From Rhodothermales bacterium (GTDB taxonomy: Bacteria; Bacteroidota; Rhodothermia; Rhodothermales; UBA10348), in the NCBI GenBank assembly GCA_028284865.1, contig JANQQV010000007.1, positions 1 to 64,000 on the forward strand: 64,000 bases of DNA, written 5' to 3'. The position numbers and the translations under genes were made by a program. Shown here one piece after another: positions 30,185-37,853 of the stretch (position 1 is the stretch's first letter; every line of letters starts with the position of its first letter). The notes beneath the pieces are model-generated. The model was not told the DNA's origin. It saw nothing but the letters and a program-made list of their open reading frames with translations, and made no database searches.

Positions 30185-31243
30185 ATGTCTCTTCTTGAAC
30201 AGCGCCTGGCCAACGATCTGCAGGATATCCAGTCGGGTATCCTGCGGCTCGGCCGCGGCGTTCACAAAGCGCTCTCCAATGCCGTCCAGGGACTGCTGAC
30301 AGGCAACAAGACCTTGTCGTACCAGACGGTTCTCGGAGATCATCCCGTCAACCGCGAGGTAGACGCACTGAACTTGAAGTGTCATCGCTTCATTGCCAAG
30401 CATCTGCCTTCGGCGGGGCATCTGCGCTTCATTTCCTCTTCCCTGCGCATCATCATCCTGATCGAGCGTCTGGGAGACTACGCGGTGACCATATCACGGG
30501 AAGCTGCTCAGCTTGACTCGCCGCTTCAGGGCTCGTTCAAGACGGACCTGGAGAAGATGGGTGCTGACGCTCTGGAGATGCTGGATCAGGCATTGACTGC
30601 GTACGAAAACCAGGACGCTTCCCTTGCCGAAGAAACGGCTGGAATGGCCAGAAAGGTAGACCGGGACTATGTCCTGGCATATTCCGATCTGCTCGTCCCG
30701 GACGGCGCCAGCCTGTCCCGTAGCGATCAATTCGGTCGCCTTGTCATCATTCGTCAAATCGAGCGCGTCAGCGACCAGGCGAAGAATCTCTGTGAAGAAG
30801 TCATCTTTGCAGAAACAGGCGAAACGAAACAGCGACGCAGGTACCGCCTCGTGTTTTTGGACAGCAAGGATGACGGTGCCACACAGATGGCCGTCGCCAT
30901 CTGCCGCAAGTATCATGCTGATCGCATCCAGGCGGATTCCATGGGATCCGAACCAGCAGATGCCATTCGCTCTGATGTACGGGAACTGTGCGAGGAAAGA
31001 GGATTCGATCTGAGCGGACTGGATCCGAGCAGCACCTATCAGGACGAGGCCAACTGGACCGGTCATGATGTCGTGATCACGATCGATTCGGATATCTCCG
31101 AATATGTCGATCGTCTTCCCTACGGCCTGGTACCGATCCGATGGGACCTACCCTTAGATGCCCCGCTTGAGTCCACCTTCCAGGTCATTTCCGGCCAGGT
31201 TGACGATCTCGTCCACCTGGTTCGTGGACCGGCCACTTCCTGA
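30185..31243 (+). CDS. PhoU-type regulator fused to a degenerate LMW-phosphatase/ArsC-like domain
   Basis: 352 residues; ATG at 30185 was chosen because the upstream codons overlap pstS. Residues 1-210 form a PhoU protein of two three-helix repeats (EQRLANDLQDIQSGIL..., second repeat around LGDYAVTISREAAQ). Residues 217-340 resemble low-molecular-weight phosphatase/arsenate reductase: beta-strand RLVFLDSKDDGATQMAVAI in the place of the FVCxGNxCRS loop, then a DSMGSEP-type turn, a long helix and a WDLPLDAP end like the ArsC WGLPDP. The phosphate loop has lost both Cys and Arg, so catalysis is not expected; a ligand-sensing role is inferred. It lies in the pst operon between pstS and pstC. Confidence 0.85.
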   Translation: MSLLEQRLANDLQDIQSGILRLGRGVHKALSNAVQGLLTGNKTLSYQTVLGDHPVNREVDALNLKCHRFIAKHLPSAGHLRFISSSLRIIILIERLGDYAVTISREAAQLDSPLQGSFKTDLEKMGADALEMLDQALTAYENQDASLAEETAGMARKVDRDYVLAYSDLLVPDGASLSRSDQFGRLVIIRQIERVSDQAKNLCEEVIFAETGETKQRRRYRLVFLDSKDDGATQMAVAICRKYHADRIQADSMGSEPADAIRSDVRELCEERGFDLSGLDPSSTYQDEANWTGHDVVITIDSDISEYVDRLPYGLVPIRWDLPLDAPLESTFQVISGQVDDLVHLVRGPATS

Positions 31244-31257
31244 TCGCACCCCGATCC

Positions 31258-32175
31258 ATGTCAGAAAACACCCTAGCCCCGAGCCAGCTTGACCAGCGGG
31301 ACGCCTCTTGGTATGTCGACAAGCTGGTCCAAATACTGATGTTCGTTGGTGGCATTTCGGCCATCATCTTCATCATCGGCATCTTCGTGTTCATCACCAA
31401 GGAAGGTCTTGGCTTCCTGTTTGAAGGTTTCTCGTTCAAAGAGTTCTTCGGGTCCATCAATTGGCGACCCACATCGGCCAATCCAACCTATGGCGCCCTC
31501 GCGCTCATTGTAGGAACGGCCAGTGTGACGGGTGTTGCCATGTTGGTGGCCATCCCGTTCTCTCTGGGCGCTGCTGTGTATATCAGCGAATTCGCCACCG
31601 GAAGAACAAAAGAGACCTTGAAGGTGCTCGTGGAGCTCCTGGCCGCCATTCCATCGGTGGTCTGGGGATTCATCGGGATGAGCATCATGAATGAGTTCAT
31701 CATCGAGGTCTTCGATGTCCCGATTGGACTCAACGTGCTGAATGCCGGCATCATCCTCGGATTGATGGCTGCCCCCATCATGACAACCATTGCGGAAGAC
31801 GCGCTCAAGGCCGTGCCCGATCGCTATCGGGAAGCAGCAGAAGCCATGGGTGCCACGCGTTGGCAGATCATCCGTCAGGTCATCATGCCTGCAGCAAAGA
31901 ACGGGCTCGTATCTGCTGTCTTGCTTGGTGTCGGTCGCGGATTCGGAGAAACGATGGCCGTCCTCATGGCCAGTGGCCACGCCATCAATATTCCGACCAG
32001 CCCCTTCGATTCTGTTCGAGCCCTCACGGCCACGATTGCTGCCGAGTTGGGTGAGACCGCTCAAGGCTCTGAACATTACGGAGCCCTGTTCGCCCTGGGC
32101 ATCTTCCTGTTCATCATCACTTTCATCATCAACCTAGCGGCTGACCTCGTGGTCCGCGGGATTCGGAAGAAATGA
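31258..32175 (+). CDS. pstC: Phosphate ABC transporter permease PstC
   Basis: 305-residue inner-membrane permease with about six membrane segments and a short cytoplasmic N-terminus. The conserved EAA loop that docks on PstB is EAAEAMGATRWQIIRQVIMPAAKNG. The conserved GRGFGETMAVLMASGH and PSVVWGFIG motifs mark PstC. Its stop overlaps pstA by 4 bases (ATGA), so it is translationally coupled. Confidence 0.95.
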   Translation: MSENTLAPSQLDQRDASWYVDKLVQILMFVGGISAIIFIIGIFVFITKEGLGFLFEGFSFKEFFGSINWRPTSANPTYGALALIVGTASVTGVAMLVAIPFSLGAAVYISEFATGRTKETLKVLVELLAAIPSVVWGFIGMSIMNEFIIEVFDVPIGLNVLNAGIILGLMAAPIMTTIAEDALKAVPDRYREAAEAMGATRWQIIRQVIMPAAKNGLVSAVLLGVGRGFGETMAVLMASGHAINIPTSPFDSVRALTATIAAELGETAQGSEHYGALFALGIFLFIITFIINLAADLVVRGIRKK

Positions 32176-33050
32176 CGGCACGTTTTGCTGCAACAGAGCT
32201 CAATCTGAGCAATTACCGGACGGAGCGCCGTTATCGTCTCATGCTATTCAGCATGACCGCGATGCTCGTACTGCCGGTCTTGATCATCCTGGGCATTCTC
32301 GTCCTGAAGGGGGCTCCGATGATCTCCTGGGAGTTCCTGTTTGAGTTCCCGAGACGCGGAATGACCGAGGGCGGTATCTACCCTGCCCTCCTGGGGACCA
32401 TCTTCATCGTGGTGGTGGACTTGATCTTCGCCATGCCGATTGGTGTCGCCGCTGCGATCTATCTGTCTGAATATGCTCCGGACAACTGGTTGACCCGGGC
32501 CATCAACCTGGCCATCATCAACCTGGCCGGTGTGCCGTCCATCGTGCACGCCCTGTTCGGTGTCGGAGCCTTTGTGATTTTCTTCGGATTCGGTACGAGT
32601 ATTCTCGCCGCTGCCCTCACGGTAGCCATCATGACTCTGCCGCTCGTGATTGTTGCGACTCGCGAATCCCTGCAGGCGGTGCCCCAAGCTTTCCGCGAGG
32701 CATGCTGGAGCATGGGAGCCTCAAGATGGCAGACCATTTTCACGGTGGTCCTTCCAAACGCCATCAGCGGGATCCTGACCGGTCTGATTCTGGAGGTCTC
32801 CCGAACTGCCGGAGAGACCGCCCCGATCATGTTCACCGGTGCTGCGTTCTTCCTTCCATTCCTGCCGGAATCGGTATTCGAACAGACGATGGCGCTTTCC
32901 CTTCATTTGTATGTCGTTTCGACGCAGGTGCCGGAAGTCCCGGAAGCGTTGCCCTACGGGGTGGCGCTCGTGCTGATTGGTATCGTCCTGATCATGAATG
33001 CTATCTCCATCGCGTTCCGGTCCTACCTGCGAGGTAAGAAGAAGTGGTAG
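32172..33050 (+). CDS. pstA: Phosphate ABC transporter permease PstA
   Basis: 292-residue inner-membrane permease of the Pst transporter with about six spans. The EAA loop reads REACWSMGASRWQTIFTVVLPNAISG, and the GETAPIMFTGAAFF segment is diagnostic of PstA. ATG overlaps the pstC stop, and its own stop (TAG at 33048) overlaps the GTG of the first pstB, giving a contiguous chain of couplings. Confidence 0.95.
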   Translation: MTARFAATELNLSNYRTERRYRLMLFSMTAMLVLPVLIILGILVLKGAPMISWEFLFEFPRRGMTEGGIYPALLGTIFIVVVDLIFAMPIGVAAAIYLSEYAPDNWLTRAINLAIINLAGVPSIVHALFGVGAFVIFFGFGTSILAAALTVAIMTLPLVIVATRESLQAVPQAFREACWSMGASRWQTIFTVVLPNAISGILTGLILEVSRTAGETAPIMFTGAAFFLPFLPESVFEQTMALSLHLYVVSTQVPEVPEALPYGVALVLIGIVLIMNAISIAFRSYLRGKKKW

Positions 33051-33817
33051 CAACGGAAACACGCACCAAGGTCCTCGAAGTCAACGACTTGTCGATTTCG
33101 TACGGTCCAAAGACTGCCATGTCCGGTTTGAACCTGGACGTGTATGAGAACGAGATCTTCGGCATCATCGGACCGGCAAATTCCGGAAAGACGTCCTTCT
33201 TGCGCGCCATCAACCGCATGGATGCGTTTGACACGCAGATGAAGGTCAGTGGATCACTTCGATTCATGGGTACCGAAGTATCTGCATGGCGCAACGCCTA
33301 CGCCCTTCGTCGTCAGATTGGCGTGGTCTTCCCGCTTCCAGTAGGACTCCCGATGTCCATCTATGACAACGTGGCATTCGGGGCTAAGCTTCGAGGTGTC
33401 AAGGGTAAGACTGCTTTGGATGAGGTTGTTGAGCGCTGCCTGACGCGTGCGGCCCTGTGGGACGAAGTGAAGGATCGCCTGGATTCGCTGGGAAGTCAGC
33501 TCTCTGGTGGACAGCAACAGCGCCTAACGATAGCTCGTGCGCTTTCCCAGGAGCCGACCCTGCTGATGCTGGACGAGTTCTCCATCGCCGTCGATCCCGT
33601 TACCACGATGCGGATCGAGGACGTGTTGAAAGAACTCAAGAAGGAAATGACCATCCTGCTTGTGACGAACCTCGTGCAGCAGGCTGAGCGCCTTGCCGAT
33701 CGGACGGCGCTGTTCTTGAACGGCTCCCTGATTGAGATCGGTGAGACGGATGCCCTCTTTGGGGGACAGACGCAGGATCAGAGAACGAAAGACTACCTGG
33801 AGGGACGTTTTGGCTGA
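33044..33817 (+). CDS. pstB1: Phosphate ABC transporter ATPase, divergent PstB1
   Basis: 257-residue ABC ATPase of the PstB family (SIYDNVAFG, LWDEVKDRL). Walker A is GPANSGKT (43-50), the signature LSGGQ (153-157) is intact and Walker B ends LDE (E178). However, the Q-loop glutamine is proline (VFPLPVG, P97, where PstB normally has VFQRPNP) and the H-loop histidine is asparagine (VTNL, N209). Start is GTG at 33044 overlapping pstA. These are the switch and coupling residues for the site formed by this subunit's own Walker motifs. The second PstB has the mirror defect, so an asymmetric heterodimer is likely. Confidence 0.92.
   Translation: MVATETRTKVLEVNDLSISYGPKTAMSGLNLDVYENEIFGIIGPANSGKTSFLRAINRMDAFDTQMKVSGSLRFMGTEVSAWRNAYALRRQIGVVFPLPVGLPMSIYDNVAFGAKLRGVKGKTALDEVVERCLTRAALWDEVKDRLDSLGSQLSGGQQQRLTIARALSQEPTLLMLDEFSIAVDPVTTMRIEDVLKELKKEMTILLVTNLVQQAERLADRTALFLNGSLIEIGETDALFGGQTQDQRTKDYLEGRFG
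33799..33812 (+). promoter_or_regulatory. Shine-Dalgarno and TTG start of pstB2
   Basis: GGAGGG at 33799-33804 stands 5 bases ahead of the TTG at 33810, inside the 3' end of pstB1. This fixes the start of the second ATPase gene and overlaps the first one by 8 bases, so the two subunits are made in a coupled manner. Confidence 0.75.
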
Positions 33818-34634
33818 GTTTGAAACACCCCAATCCGAAACGGGCCTGGACGAAATGCGAACCGATGGCGACTCGCGTATCGCCGTTCGCACGGACAAGC
33901 TGAATTTCTGGTATGGTGATTTCCAGGCACTGTTTGATGTCGATTTCGACGTCAAAGCTGGAATCGTTACTTCCCTGATTGGGCCTTCTGGATGTGGTAA
34001 GTCAACGCTCCTGCGATGCGTAAACCGTATCAACGAGCGTATCGGGAATGTCCGCACGGAAGGCAAAGTTGAAGTCCTTGGCCACGACATCTACGCACCA
34101 GAAGTCGACTTGACGCAAGTCCGAAGCCAGGTCGGCATGGTTTTCCAGCGTCCCAATCCCCTTCCGATTTCCATCCGCAAAAACATCCTTTTTGCCCATG
34201 GGCTGCACACCCAAGGGAAGACCTCCAAGTCGGATGAGGAAGCCATTGTAGAGTCAGCACTCAAGGAAGTGCTGCTATGGGACGACGTGAAGGACCGTCT
34301 GGATCGGGTAGCTACGGATTTGTCACTGGAACAGCAGCAGAAACTGTGTATTGCTCGCCTCCTTCCCGTGAAACCAGCCGTCCTTTTGATGGACGAACCC
34401 TGCTCGGCGCTTGATCCCAAGGCCACGACGGCGGTGGAAGAGCTAATCTGGAAACTCCGCGGTGACTACACCATCCTGATCGTGACACACAACATGGCAC
34501 AGGCACGTCGCGCCTCAGATGAGTGCGCATTCATGCTGCTGGGCAAGATGGTTGAACATCGCCGGACCGAAGACCTCTTCCTAACGCCCGGTAGCAAGCA
34601 GACAGCCGATTACATCGAAGGGCGTTACGGCTGA
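33810..34634 (+). CDS. pstB2: Phosphate ABC transporter ATPase, PstB2
   Basis: 274-residue second PstB. Walker A GPSGCGKST (58-66), Q-loop VFQRPNPLP (Q113), Walker B LLMDE (D195/E196), D-loop SALDP and H-loop VTHNM (H227) are canonical. The ABC signature, however, is LSLEQ (171-175) instead of LSGGQ, with both glycines that contact the gamma-phosphate in the partner lost. It also has a 26-residue N-terminal extension. TTG start at 33810 with a good Shine-Dalgarno. Last gene of the porin-pst operon. Paired with PstB1 it would build one complete and one degenerate ATP site. Confidence 0.92.
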   Translation: MAEFETPQSETGLDEMRTDGDSRIAVRTDKLNFWYGDFQALFDVDFDVKAGIVTSLIGPSGCGKSTLLRCVNRINERIGNVRTEGKVEVLGHDIYAPEVDLTQVRSQVGMVFQRPNPLPISIRKNILFAHGLHTQGKTSKSDEEAIVESALKEVLLWDDVKDRLDRVATDLSLEQQQKLCIARLLPVKPAVLLMDEPCSALDPKATTAVEELIWKLRGDYTILIVTHNMAQARRASDECAFMLLGKMVEHRRTEDLFLTPGSKQTADYIEGRYG

Positions 34635-34646
34635 TTCAGCCGCAAC
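34624..34646. terminator. Hairpin between convergent pstB2 and ATP-cone kinase genes
   Basis: Inverted repeat CGGCTG / CAGCCG with a 3-base loop, extended by GTT/AAC with one mismatch, overlapping the pstB2 stop. There is no U-run, so a terminator role is only suggested by its position. Confidence 0.35.
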
Positions 34647-34660
34647 CCAGAAGAGCGACG

Positions 34661-35854
34661 TTATCCTTCAAGCTCTGCGTCCTCGGTGCGGTATCTCCGA
34701 CGCAATTCGTTCGATACCGTCTGTAGAATGGACCGCACCGTGCTTTCCTCATCATTGTTTGGGATGATGGAGACGTCATGATCGTCTGCCTCGTCCAACA
34801 GGAAAGACTGTAGGTCCCAGATGCGATCGATATTCTGAATATATCGCTCCGATCGCCTGGACTGAATCATATGGCCGCGCCCCTGTAGGCGCTTCTTTAG
34901 CCGCTTTTCCTTCAGTACTGCCAGCACTACGGGCACAACGACGAAGTCAAAGCGCTGCGCGATCTGGGCCATCAGCTGCGGGTGCAAATGCACGCCTTCA
35001 ATAATGAGCGAGACGTTCTCATTTGCCGTCCTGTTAAGGACCCCTTCGATTCCGACAGCAACCTGCGATGACTGGGTGAGATAGCCCTGGATCATCTCTT
35101 CCGAGCTTGCCGTGTCCCCACCCATGGGGAGCTTCGAAGAGGCTTCAAACGAAGAAGTATGCAACGTCGGAATAAGCCGTTCCGGAACGAGCAGACGCAT
35201 GATTTCGCGAAGCATGTCCGTAGACTGGGTCCGGACAATATCCAACCGGTGGGCGATCTCTGCACTGACCGAACTCTTCCCGCTTCCGGTGGTCCCCCCG
35301 ATCAGAATGACCATAGGCTTTCCGCTGTGTGAGAAGCGCACCCACCGTTCATAGTCCTCCGCAGCACTGCCGTGAGGTAGTGTCTTCAGGGCAGTCATGA
35401 CGCGCGTGGTGAGTTCCTCTGTCGCCACCTCAGAAATGCCCTCATCGATCAGGTCTTGTTCGATACGTGCTGCAATGTCATGCAACTCCTCCCTGGGCAG
35501 GGCACAAATTTCCAGGCTGTCCGCCAGCTGACTTTTCGAAAAAGGTCCCTCGGATCCATCAGATGTAATGACCCGAATAGCGGAGACTTCTTGCCGTGAT
35601 GTCAGGTAGGACTCGACCATTTGTTCAAGCCCTTCTTCCTGAAGTACTTCAGCCGTCAAATGACGCAGATCAGCCCGGTCAATACGGTCTTGTTTGGCCA
35701 GACGATCACGAACGATGGATGCAATCGCATACGACTCCTCAAAGTTCAATCCACTCTTCTGGAGTGAACGGGTCAAAATACCTCTGAGAAACGGTGCCGA
35801 AGTGCCGTCAGAGCTACTGACAACGTATAATCTGGATGGCTTCGAGGTTGCCAC
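34661..35854 (-). CDS. 2-phosphoglycerate-kinase-like P-loop kinase with two ATP-cone domains
   Basis: 397 residues. Two consecutive ATP-cone modules (about residues 7-85 and 92-155; FLRGILTRSL and FSKSQLADSL mark the cores) precede a P-loop kinase domain with GGTTGSGKSS and the TQSTDMLREIMR segment. The kinase resembles archaeal 2-phosphoglycerate kinase, which makes 2,3-bisphosphoglycerate, a precursor of cyclic diphosphoglycerate. The archaeal protein has an ATP-cone too, so regulation by nucleotide is likely. No cyclic DPG synthetase is near, so the bacterial product is uncertain. It is convergent to the pst operon. The activity is inferred, not established for this protein. Confidence 0.75.
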   Translation of the reverse strand: MATSKPSRLYVVSSSDGTSAPFLRGILTRSLQKSGLNFEESYAIASIVRDRLAKQDRIDRADLRHLTAEVLQEEGLEQMVESYLTSRQEVSAIRVITSDGSEGPFSKSQLADSLEICALPREELHDIAARIEQDLIDEGISEVATEELTTRVMTALKTLPHGSAAEDYERWVRFSHSGKPMVILIGGTTGSGKSSVSAEIAHRLDIVRTQSTDMLREIMRLLVPERLIPTLHTSSFEASSKLPMGGDTASSEEMIQGYLTQSSQVAVGIEGVLNRTANENVSLIIEGVHLHPQLMAQIAQRFDFVVVPVVLAVLKEKRLKKRLQGRGHMIQSRRSERYIQNIDRIWDLQSFLLDEADDHDVSIIPNNDEESTVRSILQTVSNELRRRYRTEDAELEG

Positions 35855-35905
35855 GAGCCTTTGGCTTTACGATGGTTCTGGTAGTAAGGGTTGTCTTAAA
35901 CTACA

Positions 35906-36895
35906 ATGGTCCGCGCCCGCATCAAATCTCCTGTCGTCATGCCTGCATTCATCGGCCACGATCTCGTACGTGATCTCCTCGATCCCTTGAGCTTGATCAA
36001 GGCACTGGAGAACGCATTCAGTCACGGTGTAGATGCCCCGGAAAGAACCCACGTATCCATGGAATCGGGTGATGCAGCCCCAGATACGCTGCTGATGATG
36101 CCAGCCTGGAATTCCGCCTATCTGGGGATAAAGCTGGCTACCATCCATCCCGGAAACAGTGAACGACAGCTTCCTTCTGTTCACGCGTCGTATGTACTTA
36201 AGAACCGGATTACAGGCCGGGACCTTGCCCTGATCGACGGAGAATCCCTGACGCAGCTTCGTACTGCGGCTACATCTGCACTGGCTTCATCCATACTTTC
36301 ACGCCAGGATGCATCCACCCTTCTGATGGTGGGTGCAGGTTCGCTTTCCCTTCCACTCATCGAAGCACACTGTGCGGTTCGACCTATTGATCGAATCATG
36401 ATCTGGAATCGATCACACGACCGGGCAGATTCAGTTGCAACCAGATCGCGTTTGCCCATTGAGATCGTGGACGATCTGATTAAGGCGACATCCGAAGCGG
36501 ATATCATATCCTGTGCAACGCTCTCCACCCATCCGCTCATCGAGGGACATGTTGTTCGCCCTGGTACTCACGTGGATCTCGTGGGGGCCTATCGTCCCGA
36601 CATGCGAGAGTCTGATGCCACCTTGATTCAACAGTCAATGGTGTTCGTCGACACTTACGAAGGCGCTCGCTCTGAAGCTGGTGACCTCCTGTTGGCTGCC
36701 GAGGATTCTGACTGGACATTCAATGCCATTCAAGCTGACTTGGCAGCGCTGTGTCGCAATGAGCACGCCGGACGAAATTCCGAAGAGGAGATAACTCTCT
36801 TCAAGTCTGTCGGGGCATCTCTGGAGGACCTGGCAGCAGCCATCCTGATCTGGGAACGACATCTCGCGCGCCTTGATCCGAAGATTCCTACTTGA
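35906..36895 (+). CDS. Ornithine cyclodeaminase / mu-crystallin family protein
   Basis: 329 residues with a Rossmann NAD(P) domain carrying LLMVGAGSLSLPLI, and the family's ALIDGESLTQLRTAATSALAS, GIKLATIHPGN and PGTHVDLVGAYRPDMRE motifs. These match enzymes of the delta-1-pyrroline-2-carboxylate reductase/ornithine cyclodeaminase group, acting on cyclic or imino acids with NAD(P). The exact substrate is not defined. The gene converges with the HD gene and overlaps its end by 8 bases. An ATG at 35939 would be an alternative start. Confidence 0.82.
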   Translation: MVRARIKSPVVMPAFIGHDLVRDLLDPLSLIKALENAFSHGVDAPERTHVSMESGDAAPDTLLMMPAWNSAYLGIKLATIHPGNSERQLPSVHASYVLKNRITGRDLALIDGESLTQLRTAATSALASSILSRQDASTLLMVGAGSLSLPLIEAHCAVRPIDRIMIWNRSHDRADSVATRSRLPIEIVDDLIKATSEADIISCATLSTHPLIEGHVVRPGTHVDLVGAYRPDMRESDATLIQQSMVFVDTYEGARSEAGDLLLAAEDSDWTFNAIQADLAALCRNEHAGRNSEEEITLFKSVGASLEDLAAAILIWERHLARLDPKIPT

Positions 36896-37721
36896 GATAC
36901 ATCCGTGGCTCTTCGCCTTCGATGATGGCCTCGATCTCCAGGTGCTTCATGATCGGTGAAGCCTTGACTTTCGTCATCATCACTTCTTCGATCTGAAAAA
37001 GCCCCGTAGGATTCTCCATGTTGATGGAAATGCGCACGGGCTTGTTGCCTCCGGGACGAATTTCCACTCGGGTGATAGTGTTGGCCGAGAAGCGGTGCAT
37101 ATCGCCGACTTCCGGCTCGAACTGCATGTTGAATGGAATGACCGAGCGACCCTTGGTCATGTCGGTCCCATCCGCGACCAGGACCGTACCGGCTTCAACG
37201 GAGTGAATGCGCACCTTCGCCATGTGGCCGACAATGACTTCATGCACCATGGATCGTAACACGACCTGCTTGTCCAGCTCATCGGGATAGAGCCACTTGA
37301 GGAGATCGACGATCATGGGGTCGATCAGATTCAGGGCATGCCACTCATGATCCTGACGTGTCACCCCCATGCCGATGTCATGCAAGAAGCAACCGAGAGC
37401 AACGGCCACCTGGGAGTCCTCATACGTCCCGACATGCTCTCGCTCGAGGCTCGTTGGAATCCCTCCCTCGTGAAGCAGTCGAAGAATCTTCAGCGCGTTG
37501 TACGTCGTGATCCGCGCGTGAACCGGGCCGTGATCATTGTATCCCAGCCTGCGAACCGATACGACATTGGCGTAACTGTGGTACAGATTGATCTCCCGAT
37601 CCGAGAGCAGCCTTTCAAGTAGCGTGTGAACACGCCCCTTGAAGCGGTTGAGGATCACCTTGTTGAGTTGCTCCTCTTTCGGTGTGGACGCTTTCCAATC
37701 GGGGATGTCCTGTCTGCTCAT
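36888..37721 (-). CDS. HD-domain metal-dependent phosphohydrolase
   Basis: 277-residue HD-superfamily protein. The metal-binding residues are H in DHGPVHARITTYNALKIL, HD in CFLHDIGMGV, H in RQDHEWHAL and a later D in VLVADGTDMTKGRS. A C-terminal beta-rich domain (from about residue 185) follows the HD core, ending in ...EEPRMYLK. Related proteins occur in archaea and bacteria without defined function. The ATG at 37721 (MSRQDIP) is preferred over the longer frame to 37805, which would run into the rpsA terminator hairpin. Confidence 0.8.
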   Translation of the reverse strand: MSRQDIPDWKASTPKEEQLNKVILNRFKGRVHTLLERLLSDREINLYHSYANVVSVRRLGYNDHGPVHARITTYNALKILRLLHEGGIPTSLEREHVGTYEDSQVAVALGCFLHDIGMGVTRQDHEWHALNLIDPMIVDLLKWLYPDELDKQVVLRSMVHEVIVGHMAKVRIHSVEAGTVLVADGTDMTKGRSVIPFNMQFEPEVGDMHRFSANTITRVEIRPGGNKPVRISINMENPTGLFQIEEVMMTKVKASPIMKHLEIEAIIEGEEPRMYLK

Positions 37722-37790
37722 GAGGTCTCTGATGCTGATGTGTTTGATTCGCGGATGACGAGCTGGTAGGCGTTTCGCCGGTATATACGA

Positions 37791-37819
37791 AGAGGGGCGG
37801 CACACAGTGCCGCCCCTCT
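37791..37819 (-). terminator. Hairpin after rpsA
   Basis: Perfect 13-bp stem (AGAGGGGCGGCAC / GTGCCGCCCCTCT) with a 3-base loop lies 35 bases after the rpsA stop and upstream of the HD gene. Only a short T-tract follows on the minus strand, so it is probably a terminator or a stabilising 3' end. Confidence 0.65.
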
Positions 37820-37853
37820 TCCCGGAAACTCCGGCTGAGACTTCAGAGAAGGA

